Assembly (NCBI RefSeq): GCF_009742705.1
Contig: NZ_WPCU01000008.1
Span: 71,539 to 105,027 of the forward strand
Direction of reading: 5' to 3'
Length of the DNA stretch: 33,489 nucleotides
Origin: Auraticoccus cholistanensis
Lineage (GTDB): Bacteria > Actinomycetota > Actinomycetes > Propionibacteriales > Propionibacteriaceae
The position numbers and the translations under genes were made by a program. The notes beneath the pieces were generated by a model. That model ran no database searches, was not told where the DNA came from, and saw only the letters and a list, made by a program, of their open reading frames with translations. Positions 1 through 6,758 of this stretch are shown piece by piece (the stretch's first letter is position 1; the number at the start of each line of letters is the position of its first letter).

Positions 1-1
1 C

Positions 2-229
2 CCGCCGACGCTGGTGACGACCGCCGACCACGACGACCGGGTGGTGCCGCTGCACTCGCACAAGTTCGTCGCCGCCCTGCAGTACGCGCAGTCCGGTCCC
101 GCCCCCGTGCTCACCCGGATCGACACCGACGCCGGGCACGGCGCCGGCCGGCCGCGGCACAAGGTGGGTCAGGAGTGGGCCGACCAGCTGGCCTTCGCCG
201 CCGCCCACACCGGGCTGCAGCCGGGCTGA
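2..229 (+). CDS. Prolyl oligopeptidase-type serine hydrolase, C-terminal end (partial)
   Basis: Only the last 75 or so codons are present; the open frame runs in from the left edge. The segment has the two features expected at the end of the alpha/beta-hydrolase catalytic domain of S9 peptidases: an Asp-containing loop (TTADHDDRVVPLHS) and a His-containing loop (DAGHGAGR), which would supply the Asp and His of the Ser-Asp-His triad. The nucleophile Ser lies outside the window. The DDRVVPLHS...K sequence closely matches the prolyl endopeptidase (S9A) consensus rather than the shorter dipeptidyl-peptidase types. The family cleaves short proline-containing peptides. The gene ends 12 bases before the stop of the convergent DUF3817 gene, and I see no strong hairpin between them. 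Family assignment is firm; the exact substrate is not visible. Confidence 0.88.
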   Translation, partial: PPTLVTTADHDDRVVPLHSHKFVAALQYAQSGPAPVLTRIDTDAGHGAGRPRHKVGQEWADQLAFAAAHTGLQPG

Positions 230-241
230 GCGACGCGCCGG

Positions 242-697
242 TCAGGCGAACCAGGTGGTGGGCGGCCCCAGCCGGACCAGACCGGCGAACACCAGCGTGA
301 GCGCCGCCACGGTCACCACCGAGGCCAGCACGGGACGGCGCAGCACCAGCCCCACCAGCCGCTCCAGCGGTCCGCCGCCGGCCGCCTGGCGCAGCCGCCA
401 GCGGTCGGCGAGGAGGTCGCGGCGGCGGGCCCACCGCTCGAAGGGCAGCGTGGTGAAGGGCAGCACCGCCGAGGCCAGCCCCAGCACGGTGGCCCGGGCC
501 GGCCAGCGGCCGTCCACCGCGACCAGCACCGTGGTGACCAGGTAGGCGAGGAAGACGAAGCCGTGCAGCCCGCCGCCGATGCTGACCCCGACGTCGGTGG
601 TGCGGGTGACGTACTTGAGCACCATCCCGGTGAGCAGCAGCGCCCAGGTGACGGCCTCGGCGGTCGCGACCAGCCGGTGCAGCTGACGGGGGCCCAT
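242..697 (-). CDS. DUF3817 family membrane protein
   Basis: A 151-residue integral membrane protein. It shows hydrophobic segments near residues 8-25, 38-62, 68-85 and 118-140, and the pattern of the DUF3817 family: an N-terminal LVATAEAVTWALLL stretch, then a conserved Gly/His motif (GGLHGFVFLAYL) and a Trp/Pro-rich segment. The family is widespread in actinobacteria and has no established function. I chose the ATG at 697 because GAGGAAG lies 8 or so bases upstream and the family normally begins just before the first membrane helix; the frame stays open further upstream but is not protein-like. A TAGGCT -10 element at 733-738 on the minus strand precedes it. It is divergent from the DUF1707 gene at 800. 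Confidence 0.85.
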   Translation of the reverse strand: MGPRQLHRLVATAEAVTWALLLTGMVLKYVTRTTDVGVSIGGGLHGFVFLAYLVTTVLVAVDGRWPARATVLGLASAVLPFTTLPFERWARRRDLLADRWRLRQAAGGGPLERLVGLVLRRPVLASVVTVAALTLVFAGLVRLGPPTTWFA

Positions 698-732
698 GCG
701 GGGTTCTTCCTCGTGGGGTCGGGAGCACCGGC

Positions 733-762
733 AGCCTACGTGGCCGCGGCGGCCGGCGGTCA
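733..762 (-). promoter_or_regulatory. Putative promoter of the DUF3817 gene
   Basis: On the minus strand TAGGCT (733-738) is a good actinobacterial -10 box. A poor -35 candidate, TGACCG (757-762), lies 18 bases upstream. The predicted transcript would begin roughly 30 bases before the ATG at 697 and include its GAGGAAG ribosome binding site. Confidence 0.45.
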
Positions 763-787
763 GGACCGGCCCGGCCCGCGGCTGCCC

Positions 788-793
788 TAGGCT
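788..793 (+). promoter_or_regulatory. -10 box of a probable leaderless DUF1707 transcript
   Basis: TAGGCT ends six bases before the GTG start at 800, so transcription should begin at or next to the start codon. No Shine-Dalgarno sequence is present in the six-base gap, which agrees with leaderless translation. I see no good -35 box. Confidence 0.5.
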
Positions 794-799
794 GGCCGG

Positions 800-1165
800 G
801 TGGAGGAGCTGCCCATCTCGTCGCGCTACCGCAGCCGGCCCGACGAGCCGCTGGCCGAGCAGGAGCGCGCCGAGCTCAACGAGCGGCTCAACGCGGCCTT
901 CGCCGACGGGGCCCTGGTCGAGGAGGAGTACCGGCAGCGGATGGACCTGCTGTTCGCCGCCCGCACGCTGGGCGACCTCGTCCCGGTGGTGCAGGGGCTG
1001 CCCGCCTCGCCGACCCACGCCGTGCCGGCCATCGTGGCCCAGGACGGCCGCCCGGGCGAGCTCAGCGAGCCGCGCCGGCCCCGCGGGCTGGCCCCGCTGG
1101 CGGTGGGCGGAGGGGTGCTGCTGGCGCTGCTCGTGGTGCTCCTGCTGGTGCTGCTGCTGGGCTGA
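800..1165 (+). CDS. DUF1707 (SHOCT-like) single-pass membrane protein
   Basis: A 121-residue protein. Residues about 5-60 form a DUF1707 domain, recognisable by the order acidic helix, FADGAL, EEEYRQRMDLLFAARTLGDL and a following VPVVQGLP. A short linker leads to one C-terminal transmembrane helix (about 96-120) made almost entirely of Leu, Val, Ala and Gly, with nothing after it, so the domain is probably cytosolic and tail-anchored. DUF1707 proteins are common in actinobacteria and resemble the SHOCT oligomerisation motif; their role is unknown. The GTG start at 800 fits the -10 box six bases before it. A perfect 18-bp palindrome follows the stop. Confidence 0.85.
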   Translation: MEELPISSRYRSRPDEPLAEQERAELNERLNAAFADGALVEEEYRQRMDLLFAARTLGDLVPVVQGLPASPTHAVPAIVAQDGRPGELSEPRRPRGLAPLAVGGGVLLALLVVLLLVLLLG

Positions 1166-1175
1166 CGCCCGCCGC

Positions 1176-1193
1176 GGCGGGGACGTCCCCGCC
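1176..1193 (+). terminator. Palindromic hairpin after the DUF1707 gene
   Basis: GGCGGGGA-CG-TCCCCGCC is a perfect palindrome, with eight paired bases per arm, 10 bases after the stop codon. It is followed by CCGGATTT, so it could act as a short intrinsic terminator. It lies just upstream of the infA -35 box and insulates the ribosomal operon. Confidence 0.55.
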
Positions 1194-1198
1194 CGGAT

Positions 1199-1227
1199 TT
1201 GGCCGGAGTTGGGTGGTGGCGTAGGCT
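1199..1227 (+). promoter_or_regulatory. Promoter of the infA-rplQ operon
   Basis: TTGGCC (1199-1204) and TAGGCT (1222-1227) are separated by exactly 17 bases, a credible housekeeping-sigma promoter. Transcription would start near 1234, giving a leader of about 90 bases before infA. It lies directly downstream of the palindromic hairpin at 1176-1193. Confidence 0.65.
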
Positions 1228-1324
1228 ACATCGTCGGTCACCCGTGCCGGGAGACCATCACATCCACCACCGTCCGTGTCGACCGGGCCCTGCGGGTCCG
1301 CCGGTGCGGAGAGATCGAGAGGTA

Positions 1325-1546
1325 ATGGCGAAGAAGGAAGGCGCACTCGAGCTCGAGGGCACTGTCGTCGACGCGCTCCCGAACGCGATGTTCCGCGTGG
1401 AGCTGGCCAACGGGCACACCGTCCTGGCCACCATCAGCGGCAAGATGCGGCAGCACTACATCCGCATCCTCAAGAGCGACCGTGTCGTCGTCGAGCTCTC
1501 GCCCTACGACCTCGATCGCGGTCGGATCGTCTACCGGCACAAGTGA
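1325..1546 (+). CDS. infA: Translation initiation factor IF-1
   Basis: A 73-residue protein that aligns from end to end with bacterial IF-1: [20 protein letters not shown] at the start, then MFRVEL.NGH, ISGKMR..YIRIL.GD-like, and the [14 protein letters not shown]-terminus. It is a single OB-fold that binds the 30S A site during initiation, together with IF-2 and IF-3. GAGAGG ends two bases before the ATG, closer than usual. It is the first gene of the operon. In many actinobacteria infA follows secY-adk-map; here it is preceded by unrelated genes and has its own promoter. Confidence 0.98.
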   Translation: MAKKEGALELEGTVVDALPNAMFRVELANGHTVLATISGKMRQHYIRILKSDRVVVELSPYDLDRGRIVYRHK

Positions 1547-1643
1547 TCGAGCAGGTCTCGCACACGCATCCACCACAGACCGTCGTCCGGTCGCGCGCCC
1601 CGCGGCGCTCGTCCCAGGCGGTTCCGAGTCAGAAAGTTGCTCG

Positions 1644-1757
1644 ATGAAGGTTCAGCCGAGCGTCAAGAGAATCTGCGACAAGTGCAAGGTGATCCGCCGG
1701 CACGGTCGCGTGATGGTGATCTGCGACAACCCGCGGCACAAGCAGCGTCAGGGCTGA
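1644..1757 (+). CDS. rpmJ: Ribosomal protein L36 (bL36, zinc-binding form)
   Basis: A 37-residue protein starting [15 protein letters not shown] and ending HKQRQG, the standard length for bL36. Cys11, Cys14, Cys27 and His32 form the zinc ribbon, so this is the zinc-containing C+ version, not the zinc-independent paralogue induced on zinc starvation. It binds 23S rRNA in the 50S subunit. It lies 97 bases after infA and has only a weak ribosome binding site (AGAAAG). The ATG at 1644 gives the canonical N-terminus. Confidence 0.97.
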   Translation: MKVQPSVKRICDKCKVIRRHGRVMVICDNPRHKQRQG

Positions 1758-1763
1758 CCTGAC

Positions 1764-1819
1764 GCTGCGCCACGGCGCAGCACCGCCGCCCCGCCCAGGC
1801 GGGAGCGGCAGCCCGCTCC
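1764..1819 (+). other. Two tandem hairpins between rpmJ and rpsM
   Basis: GCTGCGC-CACG-GCGCAGC (1764-1781) and GGAGCGG-CAGC-CCGCTCC (1802-1819) are perfect 7-bp stems with four-base loops. They lie shortly after the rpmJ stop in an otherwise gene-free stretch of 278 bases before rpsM. Neither has a U tract, so attenuation, RNA processing or ribosomal-protein feedback are possible roles. This is inference. I see no clear promoter in the remainder of the spacer. Confidence 0.5.
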
Positions 1820-2035
1820 GGCGGGCACAACCACACAGCGTGGACGCACCCCGGTGGGGAGCGACCGGCCAGCAGGCCGGGAGCAGCACCGGGTCCACCC
1901 TCGGACGAAGGCCGAGGCCCTCCACCGGATCCTCCGGTCGGCGGGGACGCGCCACGCCACACACCTTCGCGGTCCTGACGGGCGTGGAAACCCGATCGGC
2001 TCTGGCCGGGACCGGAAACGAAAGGGAACGCCGTC

Positions 2036-2410
2036 ATGGCACGTCTCATCGGGGTCGACCTCCCGCGCGACAAGCGCCTCGAGGTCGCACTCACCTACAT
2101 CTTCGGCGTGGGACGCACCCGCGCCCTGGAGACCCTGGAAGCCACGGGGATCAGCGGCGACACCCGCGTCCACCAGCTCACCGACGAGCAGCTGGTGGCC
2201 CTGCGTGACCACATCGAGGCCAGCTACCAGGTCGAGGGTGACCTGCGTCGCGAGGTCGCAGCCGACATCCGACGCAAGGTCGAGATCGGCTCCTACCAGG
2301 GCCGTCGCCACCGCAGCGGTCTGCCCGTCCGCGGCCAGCGCACCCGCACCAACGCGCGTCAGCGCAAGGGCAAGCGCAAGGCCGTCGCCGGCAAGAAGAA
2401 GACCCGCTGA
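2036..2410 (+). CDS. rpsM: Ribosomal protein S13 (uS13)
   Basis: A 124-residue protein matching bacterial S13 throughout: [11 protein letters not shown], a helix-two-turn-helix region with YIFGVG and TGI, then the [23 protein letters not shown] block and a Lys/Arg-rich tail that reaches the decoding-site tRNA. It sits in the head of the 30S subunit and contacts S19 and the P-site tRNA. AAAGGGAA at 2021-2028 is the ribosome binding site. It is followed after 96 bases by rpsK, the usual operon order. Confidence 0.98.
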   Translation: MARLIGVDLPRDKRLEVALTYIFGVGRTRALETLEATGISGDTRVHQLTDEQLVALRDHIEASYQVEGDLRREVAADIRRKVEIGSYQGRRHRSGLPVRGQRTRTNARQRKGKRKAVAGKKKTR

Positions 2411-2506
2411 CGCCCCTGACGGGCGGCCGCGCCCCGGGCACGGGAGCAGCGGCTGAGCGGGTCCCGATGCGGACCATCCTCACGATCCCAGGAGAGACCA
2501 GAACAC

Positions 2507-2911
2507 ATGGCTACTGCAGGCCGTAACGCCGGCGCCAAGAAGGTGCGCCGCAAGGAGAAGAAGAACGTGGTCGCCGGCCACGCCCACATCAAGAGCTCCT
2601 TCAACAACACCATCGTCACCATCACCGACCCGTCCGGCGCCGTCATCGCGTGGGCGTCCTCGGGCACGGTGGGCTTCAAGGGCTCCCGCAAGTCGACCCC
2701 GTTCGCCGCGCAGATGGTGGCCGAGGCCGCCGGGCGTCGGGCGATGGAGCACGGCATGAAGCGCGTCGACGTCTTCGTCAAGGGCCCCGGCCCGGGCCGC
2801 GAGACCGCGATCCGCTCGCTGGGTGCGATCGGGCTGGAGGTCGGCGCCATCGCCGACGTCACCCCCGTGCCGCACAACGGCTGCCGCCCGCCCAAGCGCC
2901 GTCGCATCTGA
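2507..2911 (+). CDS. rpsK: Ribosomal protein S11 (uS11)
   Basis: A 134-residue protein with the typical short basic N-terminus followed by [38 protein letters not shown], the [10 protein letters not shown] motif and the terminal [19 protein letters not shown]11 lies on the 30S platform and helps shape the mRNA exit channel. The ribosome binding site AGGAGAG (2490-2496) lies 10 bases before the ATG. The gene ends 30 bases before rpsD. Confidence 0.98.
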   Translation: MATAGRNAGAKKVRRKEKKNVVAGHAHIKSSFNNTIVTITDPSGAVIAWASSGTVGFKGSRKSTPFAAQMVAEAAGRRAMEHGMKRVDVFVKGPGPGRETAIRSLGAIGLEVGAIADVTPVPHNGCRPPKRRRI

Positions 2912-2941
2912 CCGCCCGAGAAGAACGAGAAGGACTGAGAA

Positions 2942-3547
2942 ATGGCCCGCTACACCGGCCCCATGACCAAGAAGTCCCGTCGCCTCGGGACCGACCTCGT
3001 CGGCAACGACAAGGCCTTCGAGCGCCGTCCGTACCCCCCGGGTGTGCACGGCCGTGGCCGCACCAAGGACTCCGAGTACTCCCTGCAGCTGCGTGAGAAG
3101 CAGAAGGCCCGCTTCTCCTACGGCGTCATGGAGAAGCAGTTCCGGCGCTACTACGAGGAGGCCAACCGGCAGACCGGCAAGACCGGTGACATCCTGCTGC
3201 AGATCCTCGAGTCCCGCCTGGACAACGTGATCTACCGCGCTGGCTTCGCCAACACCCGCCGCCAGGCCCGCCAGCTGGTGGTGCACGGGCACTTCCTGGT
3301 CAACGGCCAGAAGGTGAACATCCCCTCCTACCGGGTCAGCGCCCACGACGTCATCGACGTCCGCCCCAAGTCGCTGAACCTGCACCCGCTGGTGGTCGCC
3401 CGTGAGACCCACGGCGAGCGCGAGGTCCCGGCCTGGATGGACGCCCGTCCGAACCGGATGCGGATCCTGATCCACTCCCTGCCCGTCCGCGAGCAGATCA
3501 CCGTGGACGTCCAGGAGCAGCTGATCGTGGAGCTCTACTCCAAGTGA
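2942..3547 (+). CDS. rpsD: Ribosomal protein S4 (uS4)
   Basis: A 201-residue protein, the normal length for bacterial S4. Residues 1-90 carry the rRNA-binding N-domain, without the N-terminal zinc Cys cluster (a C- form). Residues about 90-155 are the S4 RNA-binding domain (SRLDNVIYRAGFANTRRQARQLVVHGHFLVNG). S4 nucleates 30S assembly and in some bacteria represses its own operon by binding the mRNA. GAGAAGGA at 2927-2934 is a good ribosome binding site. The spacer after this gene contains three hairpins (3555-3660), which makes an S4-dependent control of rpoA worth considering. Confidence 0.98.
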   Translation: MARYTGPMTKKSRRLGTDLVGNDKAFERRPYPPGVHGRGRTKDSEYSLQLREKQKARFSYGVMEKQFRRYYEEANRQTGKTGDILLQILESRLDNVIYRAGFANTRRQARQLVVHGHFLVNGQKVNIPSYRVSAHDVIDVRPKSLNLHPLVVARETHGEREVPAWMDARPNRMRILIHSLPVREQITVDVQEQLIVELYSK

Positions 3548-3554
3548 GCCCCCT

Positions 3555-3602
3555 GGTGGCGGGCCGGGAACGGCCCGCCACCCCACCCGCCCCGCGAGGG
3601 GC
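3555..3602 (+). terminator. Two GNRA-capped hairpins in the rpsD-rpoA spacer
   Basis: The first is a perfect 12-bp stem (3555-3566 with 3571-3582) closed by a GGAA tetraloop. The second is GCCCC-GCGA-GGGGC (3589-3602), also capped by a GNRA loop. They begin seven bases after the rpsD stop. The first looks like an intrinsic terminator stem but has no U tract and sits inside an operon, so partial termination, RNA stabilisation or processing are all plausible. Confidence 0.6.
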
Positions 3603-3632
3603 ACCCCGCCCACGCCGGATGCGTGAGCGGTT

Positions 3633-3660
3633 CCACGTCCTCAGATAGCGGTGGACGTGG
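3633..3660 (+). promoter_or_regulatory. Hairpin abutting the rpoA ribosome binding site
   Basis: CCACGTCC (3633-3640) and GGACGTGG (3653-3660) form a perfect 8-bp stem with a 12-base loop. Two U-G wobble pairs (3631-3632 with 3661-3662) would extend it into the GGAAGGAAG ribosome binding site of rpoA. It could modulate rpoA initiation; this is inference from position alone. Confidence 0.5.
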
Positions 3661-3677
3661 GGAAGGAAGAGAACACC

Positions 3678-4700
3678 ATGCTGATCGCACAGCGCCCCAC
3701 CCTCTCCGAAGAGGTCGTCGCCGAGCACCGCTCCCGGTTCGTCATCGAGCCGCTGGAGCCCGGCTTCGGCTACACCCTCGGCAACTCGCTGCGTCGCACC
3801 CTGCTGTCGTCCATCCCGGGCGCGGCCGTGACGAGCATCAAGATCGACGGCAACCTGCACGAGTACTCCACCATCGAGGGCGTCGTCGAGGACGTCACCG
3901 AGATCATCCTGAACCTCAAGGGTCTGGTGGTCTCCTCGGAGGAGGACGAGCCGGTCACCATGTACCTGCGCAAGGCCGGTGCCGGTGCCGTGACCGCCGC
4001 CGACATCGCCCCGCCGGCCGGGGTCGAGGTCCACAACCCCGACCTGCACATCGCCACCCTGAACGACAACGGCAAGCTCGAGATGGAGCTCGTCGTCGAG
4101 CGGGGCCGTGGCTACGTGTCCGCGGTGCAGAACAAGAACTTCGACGCCGAGATCGGCCGCATCCCGGTCGACTCGATCTACTCCCCGGTGCTCAAGGTCA
4201 CCTACAAGGTGGAGGCCACCCGCGTCGAGCAGCGCACCGACTTCGACCGGCTGGTGGTCGACGTCGAGACCAAGCCCGCCATCACCCCGCGCGACGCCGT
4301 GGCCTCGGCCGGACGCACCCTGGTGGAGCTGTTCGGGCTGGCCCACGAGCTGAACATCGAGGCCGAGGGCATCGAGATCGGCCCCTCGCCGGTCGACGAG
4401 CAGCTGGCCGCCGACCTGGCCCTGCCGGTCGAGGACCTCAACCTCAGCGTGCGCTCCTACAACTGCCTCAAGCGGGAGGGCATCCACACGGTCAGCGAGC
4501 TGGTCTCGCGGAGCGAGCAGGACCTGCTCGACATCCGCAACTTCGGCTCCAAGTCGATCGACGAGGTCAAGGAGAAGCTGGCCGAGATGGGCCTGTCGCT
4601 CAAGGACAGCGCGCCCGGCTTCGACCCGATGAGCGCCGTCGGCCGCTACGACGACCAGGCCGAGGACGACATCGACTACGCCGAGACCGAGCAGTACTGA
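3678..4700 (+). CDS. rpoA: RNA polymerase alpha subunit
   Basis: A 340-residue protein. Residues 1 to about 235 form the N-terminal dimerisation and assembly domain ([29 protein letters not shown], then the [16 protein letters not shown] region). After a linker, the C-terminal domain (about 255-320) contains the helix-hairpin-helix [20 protein letters not shown] and [15 protein letters not shown], which contacts UP-element DNA and activators. I chose the ATG at 3678 because GGAAGGAAGAG lies just upstream and MLIAQRPTL is the standard N-terminus; an in-frame GTG at 3651 falls in the adjacent hairpin. The tail is acidic ([16 protein letters not shown]). Confidence 0.98.
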   Translation: MLIAQRPTLSEEVVAEHRSRFVIEPLEPGFGYTLGNSLRRTLLSSIPGAAVTSIKIDGNLHEYSTIEGVVEDVTEIILNLKGLVVSSEEDEPVTMYLRKAGAGAVTAADIAPPAGVEVHNPDLHIATLNDNGKLEMELVVERGRGYVSAVQNKNFDAEIGRIPVDSIYSPVLKVTYKVEATRVEQRTDFDRLVVDVETKPAITPRDAVASAGRTLVELFGLAHELNIEAEGIEIGPSPVDEQLAADLALPVEDLNLSVRSYNCLKREGIHTVSELVSRSEQDLLDIRNFGSKSIDEVKEKLAEMGLSLKDSAPGFDPMSAVGRYDDQAEDDIDYAETEQY

Positions 4701-4732
4701 CCTACTCGCACGACCCATTGGAGAACTGAGAC

Positions 4733-5344
4733 ATGCCCACACCCACCAAGGGTCCGCGCCTCGGCGGCAGCCCGGCCCACGAGCGGATCATCCTCGACAA
4801 CCTGGCGAGCCAGCTGTTCGAGCACGGTCGGATCACCACCACCGAGACGAAGGCCAAGCGGGTCCGTCCGCTGGCGGAGAAGCTGATCACCAAGGCCAAG
4901 CGCGGCGACCTGCACGCGCGCCGGCTGGTGGCCACCCACATCCGCGACAAGGGTGTCCTGCACACCCTCTTCGCCGAGATCGCCCCGGCCGTGGCCGAGC
5001 GCGACGGTGGCTACACCCGGATCACCAAGGTGGGGCCGCGCAAGGGCGACAACGCCCCGATGGCGGTCATCGAGATCGTCACCGAGCCGGTGAAGGCGCG
5101 TCCGGCCGCCCCGGCGGCGGCTCCGGCCGCGGCCAGCTCGATCGAGCCGAGCACCGAGGCCGACCCGGCCGAGGTCACCCCGGCCGACGAGACCGGTGGC
5201 GAGCGGCCCGACGAGGCCCCGGCCGAGGCGCTGCAGCCCGAGGAGACCACCACCGAGACCGCGGGGGCCGAGGCCACCGAGGCCCGTGACGAGGAGTCGG
5301 AGGCCGTCGACGGCTCCGGCGAGGACACCTCCAAGAGCTCCTGA
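4733..5344 (+). CDS. rplQ: Ribosomal protein L17 (bL17) with long acidic C-terminal extension
   Basis: A 203-residue protein. Residues 1 to about 118 are the complete bL17 fold ([64 protein letters not shown]). The rest is a low-complexity tail rich in Ala, Pro, Glu, Thr and Asp, probably disordered and strongly acidic. E. coli and Bacillus L17 are about 120-130 residues; extended forms are known in actinobacteria. L17 lies near the 50S peptide exit tunnel. GGAGAA (4720-4725) is the ribosome binding site. It closes the operon; a strong terminator follows 24 bases later. truA, a common next neighbour, is not adjacent here. Confidence 0.97.
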   Translation: MPTPTKGPRLGGSPAHERIILDNLASQLFEHGRITTTETKAKRVRPLAEKLITKAKRGDLHARRLVATHIRDKGVLHTLFAEIAPAVAERDGGYTRITKVGPRKGDNAPMAVIEIVTEPVKARPAAPAAAPAAASSIEPSTEADPAEVTPADETGGERPDEAPAEALQPEETTTETAGAEATEARDEESEAVDGSGEDTSKSS

Positions 5345-5368
5345 CCGACCTGGTCGGCCAGTGACGGA

Positions 5369-5405
5369 CGACGCGGCGCCCATCGGATGGATGGGCGCCG
5401 CGTCG
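5369..5405 (+). terminator. Terminator of the infA-rplQ operon
   Basis: A perfect 16-bp inverted repeat (5369-5384 with 5390-5405) closes a GGATG loop, 24 bases after the rplQ stop. There is no U tract, which is usual for actinobacterial terminators. Its right arm runs straight into the tandem repeat that follows. Confidence 0.8.
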
Positions 5406-5490
5406 CCGTCTCGGCGCCCTGTGGTGGTGCGCCGTCTCGGCGCCCTGTGGTGCGCCGTCTCGGCGCCCAGGTGGTGTGCCGTCCCGGCGC
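5404..5490 (+). repeat. Short tandem repeat, about 3.5 copies of a 23-26 bp unit
   Basis: The unit begins CGCCGTCTCGGCGCCC and ends in GTGGTG. Copies lie at 5404-5429, 5430-5452 and 5453-5476, with a partial, diverged fourth at 5477-5490. Each copy contains the palindrome GGCGCC. The copies differ by small indels (an extra GTG, CTG versus AGG). It lies between the operon terminator and the promoter of the glycosyltransferase and is not coding in any convincing frame. Confidence 0.75.
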
Positions 5491-5493
5491 GGG

Positions 5494-5499
5494 TAGGCT
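5494..5499 (+). promoter_or_regulatory. Putative -10 box for the glycosyltransferase gene
   Basis: TAGGCT lies immediately after the tandem repeat and 76 bases before the GTG start at 5576. The -35 position falls in the last repeat unit (GTGGTG, 17 bases away) and is not a good match. If used, the leader would be about 70 bases and carry an AGGAGG ribosome binding site. Confidence 0.4.
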
Positions 5500-5575
5500 G
5501 CTCGCCGTCCGGGGCAGGGCAGACTGGCGCCCGGGCGCCCGAGCCGCCCCAGCCACGCCGAGCCCCAGGAGGACC

Positions 5576-6724
5576 GTGACCGAGCGCCGCAACCTGCGGA
5601 TCGCCCAGCTGGCCAACTTCGTCGGCCCGGTCTCGGGGGGCATGCGGACCGCGGTCGACCACCTGGGCCGCGGCTACACCGACGCCGGCGCCGAGCGGAT
5701 CCTGGTCGTCCCCGGGAGCACCGACGAGGTGACCGAGACCGGGTCCGGGATCGTGGTCCGGGTCCGGGCCCCCCGGCTGGCCGGCGGCTACCGCATGATC
5801 GCCCAGCCCTGGCGGGCGCTGGACGTCCTGGACCAGTTCCACCCGACGTCGGTCGAGGTCTCCGACAAGTGGACGCTGTCCCCGGTGGCCCGCTGGGCCA
5901 GCCGGCGCGGCATCGGCTCGGTGCTGTTCAGCCACGAGCGCCTCGACGCCCAGCTCTCGCTGTTCCTCAAGCGCCCCCAGGGGCGCGTCCCCGGCATCAG
6001 CACCCTCAACAGCCGGCTGGCCAAGGCCTTCGACGCCGTGGTCGTCACCTCCGCCTACGCCGCCGACGAGTGGGCCCCGACCGGGGCCAACCTGGTCCGG
6101 GTGCCGCTGGGCGTGGACCTGGAGACCTTCCACCCCGACGCCGGCGCCCCCGTGGACGACGGCGTCCTCAAGCTGGTCTACATCGGCCGGCTCTCGCGGG
6201 AGAAGAGCCCGCACCTGGCCGTGGCCACCGCCGTCGAGCTGCACCGCCGGGGGGTGCCGGTGCGGCTGGACGTCTACGGCACCGGCCCCCACCTGGACGA
6301 GCTGCGCCAGGTGGCCGGGGACGCCCCGGTGGTCTTCCACGGCTACGTCGGCTCCCGCGCCGAGATCGCCCGGCGCTTCGCCGCCGCGGACATCGCCCTG
6401 TCGGTCTGCCCGGTGGAGACCTTCGGGCTGGCGGTGCTGGAGGGTCTGGCCAGCGGGGTGCCGGTGGTGACCTCGGACCGCGGCGGTGCACGCGAGCTGG
6501 TGGACGCGTCCTCGGGGGAGTGGGGCCGGCCCGACCCGGCCTCGCTGGCCGACGCCGTGCTGCGGCTCGCCGCCCGGGACCAGCAGGTGGTGCGGCGGGG
6601 AGCCCGGGCGCGTGCCGAGCGCTACCGCTGGTCGACCAGCGTGGAGCGGATGCTCGAGCTGCACGGGCGGCTGGCCGAGGAGGTGCCGCACCGTCCGCTG
6701 GTGAGACGCCGGCTGGCCTCCTGA
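5576..6724 (+). CDS. GT4-family glycosyltransferase (GT-B fold)
   Basis: A 382-residue protein. The N-terminal half starts LRIAQLANFVGPVSGGMRTAV, the acceptor-side Rossmann fold with a GG loop. The C-terminal half has the donor-binding signature of group 1 glycosyltransferases: YIGRLSREKSP, the YGTGP turn, VVFHGYV, and the E-x7-E motif at Glu281 and Glu289 (ETFGLAVLE), followed by ASGVPVV. The family retains anomeric configuration and often uses GDP-mannose or UDP-sugars; in actinobacteria such enzymes build mannosylated lipids or polysaccharides, but the substrate cannot be read here. The start is GTG at 5576, with AGGAGG three bases upstream, a rather short spacing. It is monocistronic and converges on the PIG-L gene. 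Confidence 0.87.
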   Translation: MTERRNLRIAQLANFVGPVSGGMRTAVDHLGRGYTDAGAERILVVPGSTDEVTETGSGIVVRVRAPRLAGGYRMIAQPWRALDVLDQFHPTSVEVSDKWTLSPVARWASRRGIGSVLFSHERLDAQLSLFLKRPQGRVPGISTLNSRLAKAFDAVVVTSAYAADEWAPTGANLVRVPLGVDLETFHPDAGAPVDDGVLKLVYIGRLSREKSPHLAVATAVELHRRGVPVRLDVYGTGPHLDELRQVAGDAPVVFHGYVGSRAEIARRFAAADIALSVCPVETFGLAVLEGLASGVPVVTSDRGGARELVDASSGEWGRPDPASLADAVLRLAARDQQVVRRGARARAERYRWSTSVERMLELHGRLAEEVPHRPLVRRRLAS

Positions 6725-6735
6725 CCCCTACCCAG

Positions 6736-6751
6736 GCCGGCTCGGGCCGGC
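6736..6751. terminator. Small hairpin between convergent genes
   Basis: GCCGGC-TCGG-GCCGGC lies between the glycosyltransferase stop (6724) and the PIG-L stop (6759). It arises from a tandem 10-bp repeat (GGCCGGCTCG twice, 6735-6754). It could serve as a weak bidirectional terminator. Confidence 0.35.
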
Positions 6752-6758
6752 TCGCGGA

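Noticed and set aside
3498-4742. A 414-codon open frame antisense to rpoA.
   Set aside because: A shadow of rpoA codon bias; the composition is unnatural (Leu, Val, Asp, Gly) and it has no motif.
5404-5490. A CRISPR-like array.
   Set aside because: The units are directly adjacent, with no unique spacers and variable length, and no cas gene is nearby.
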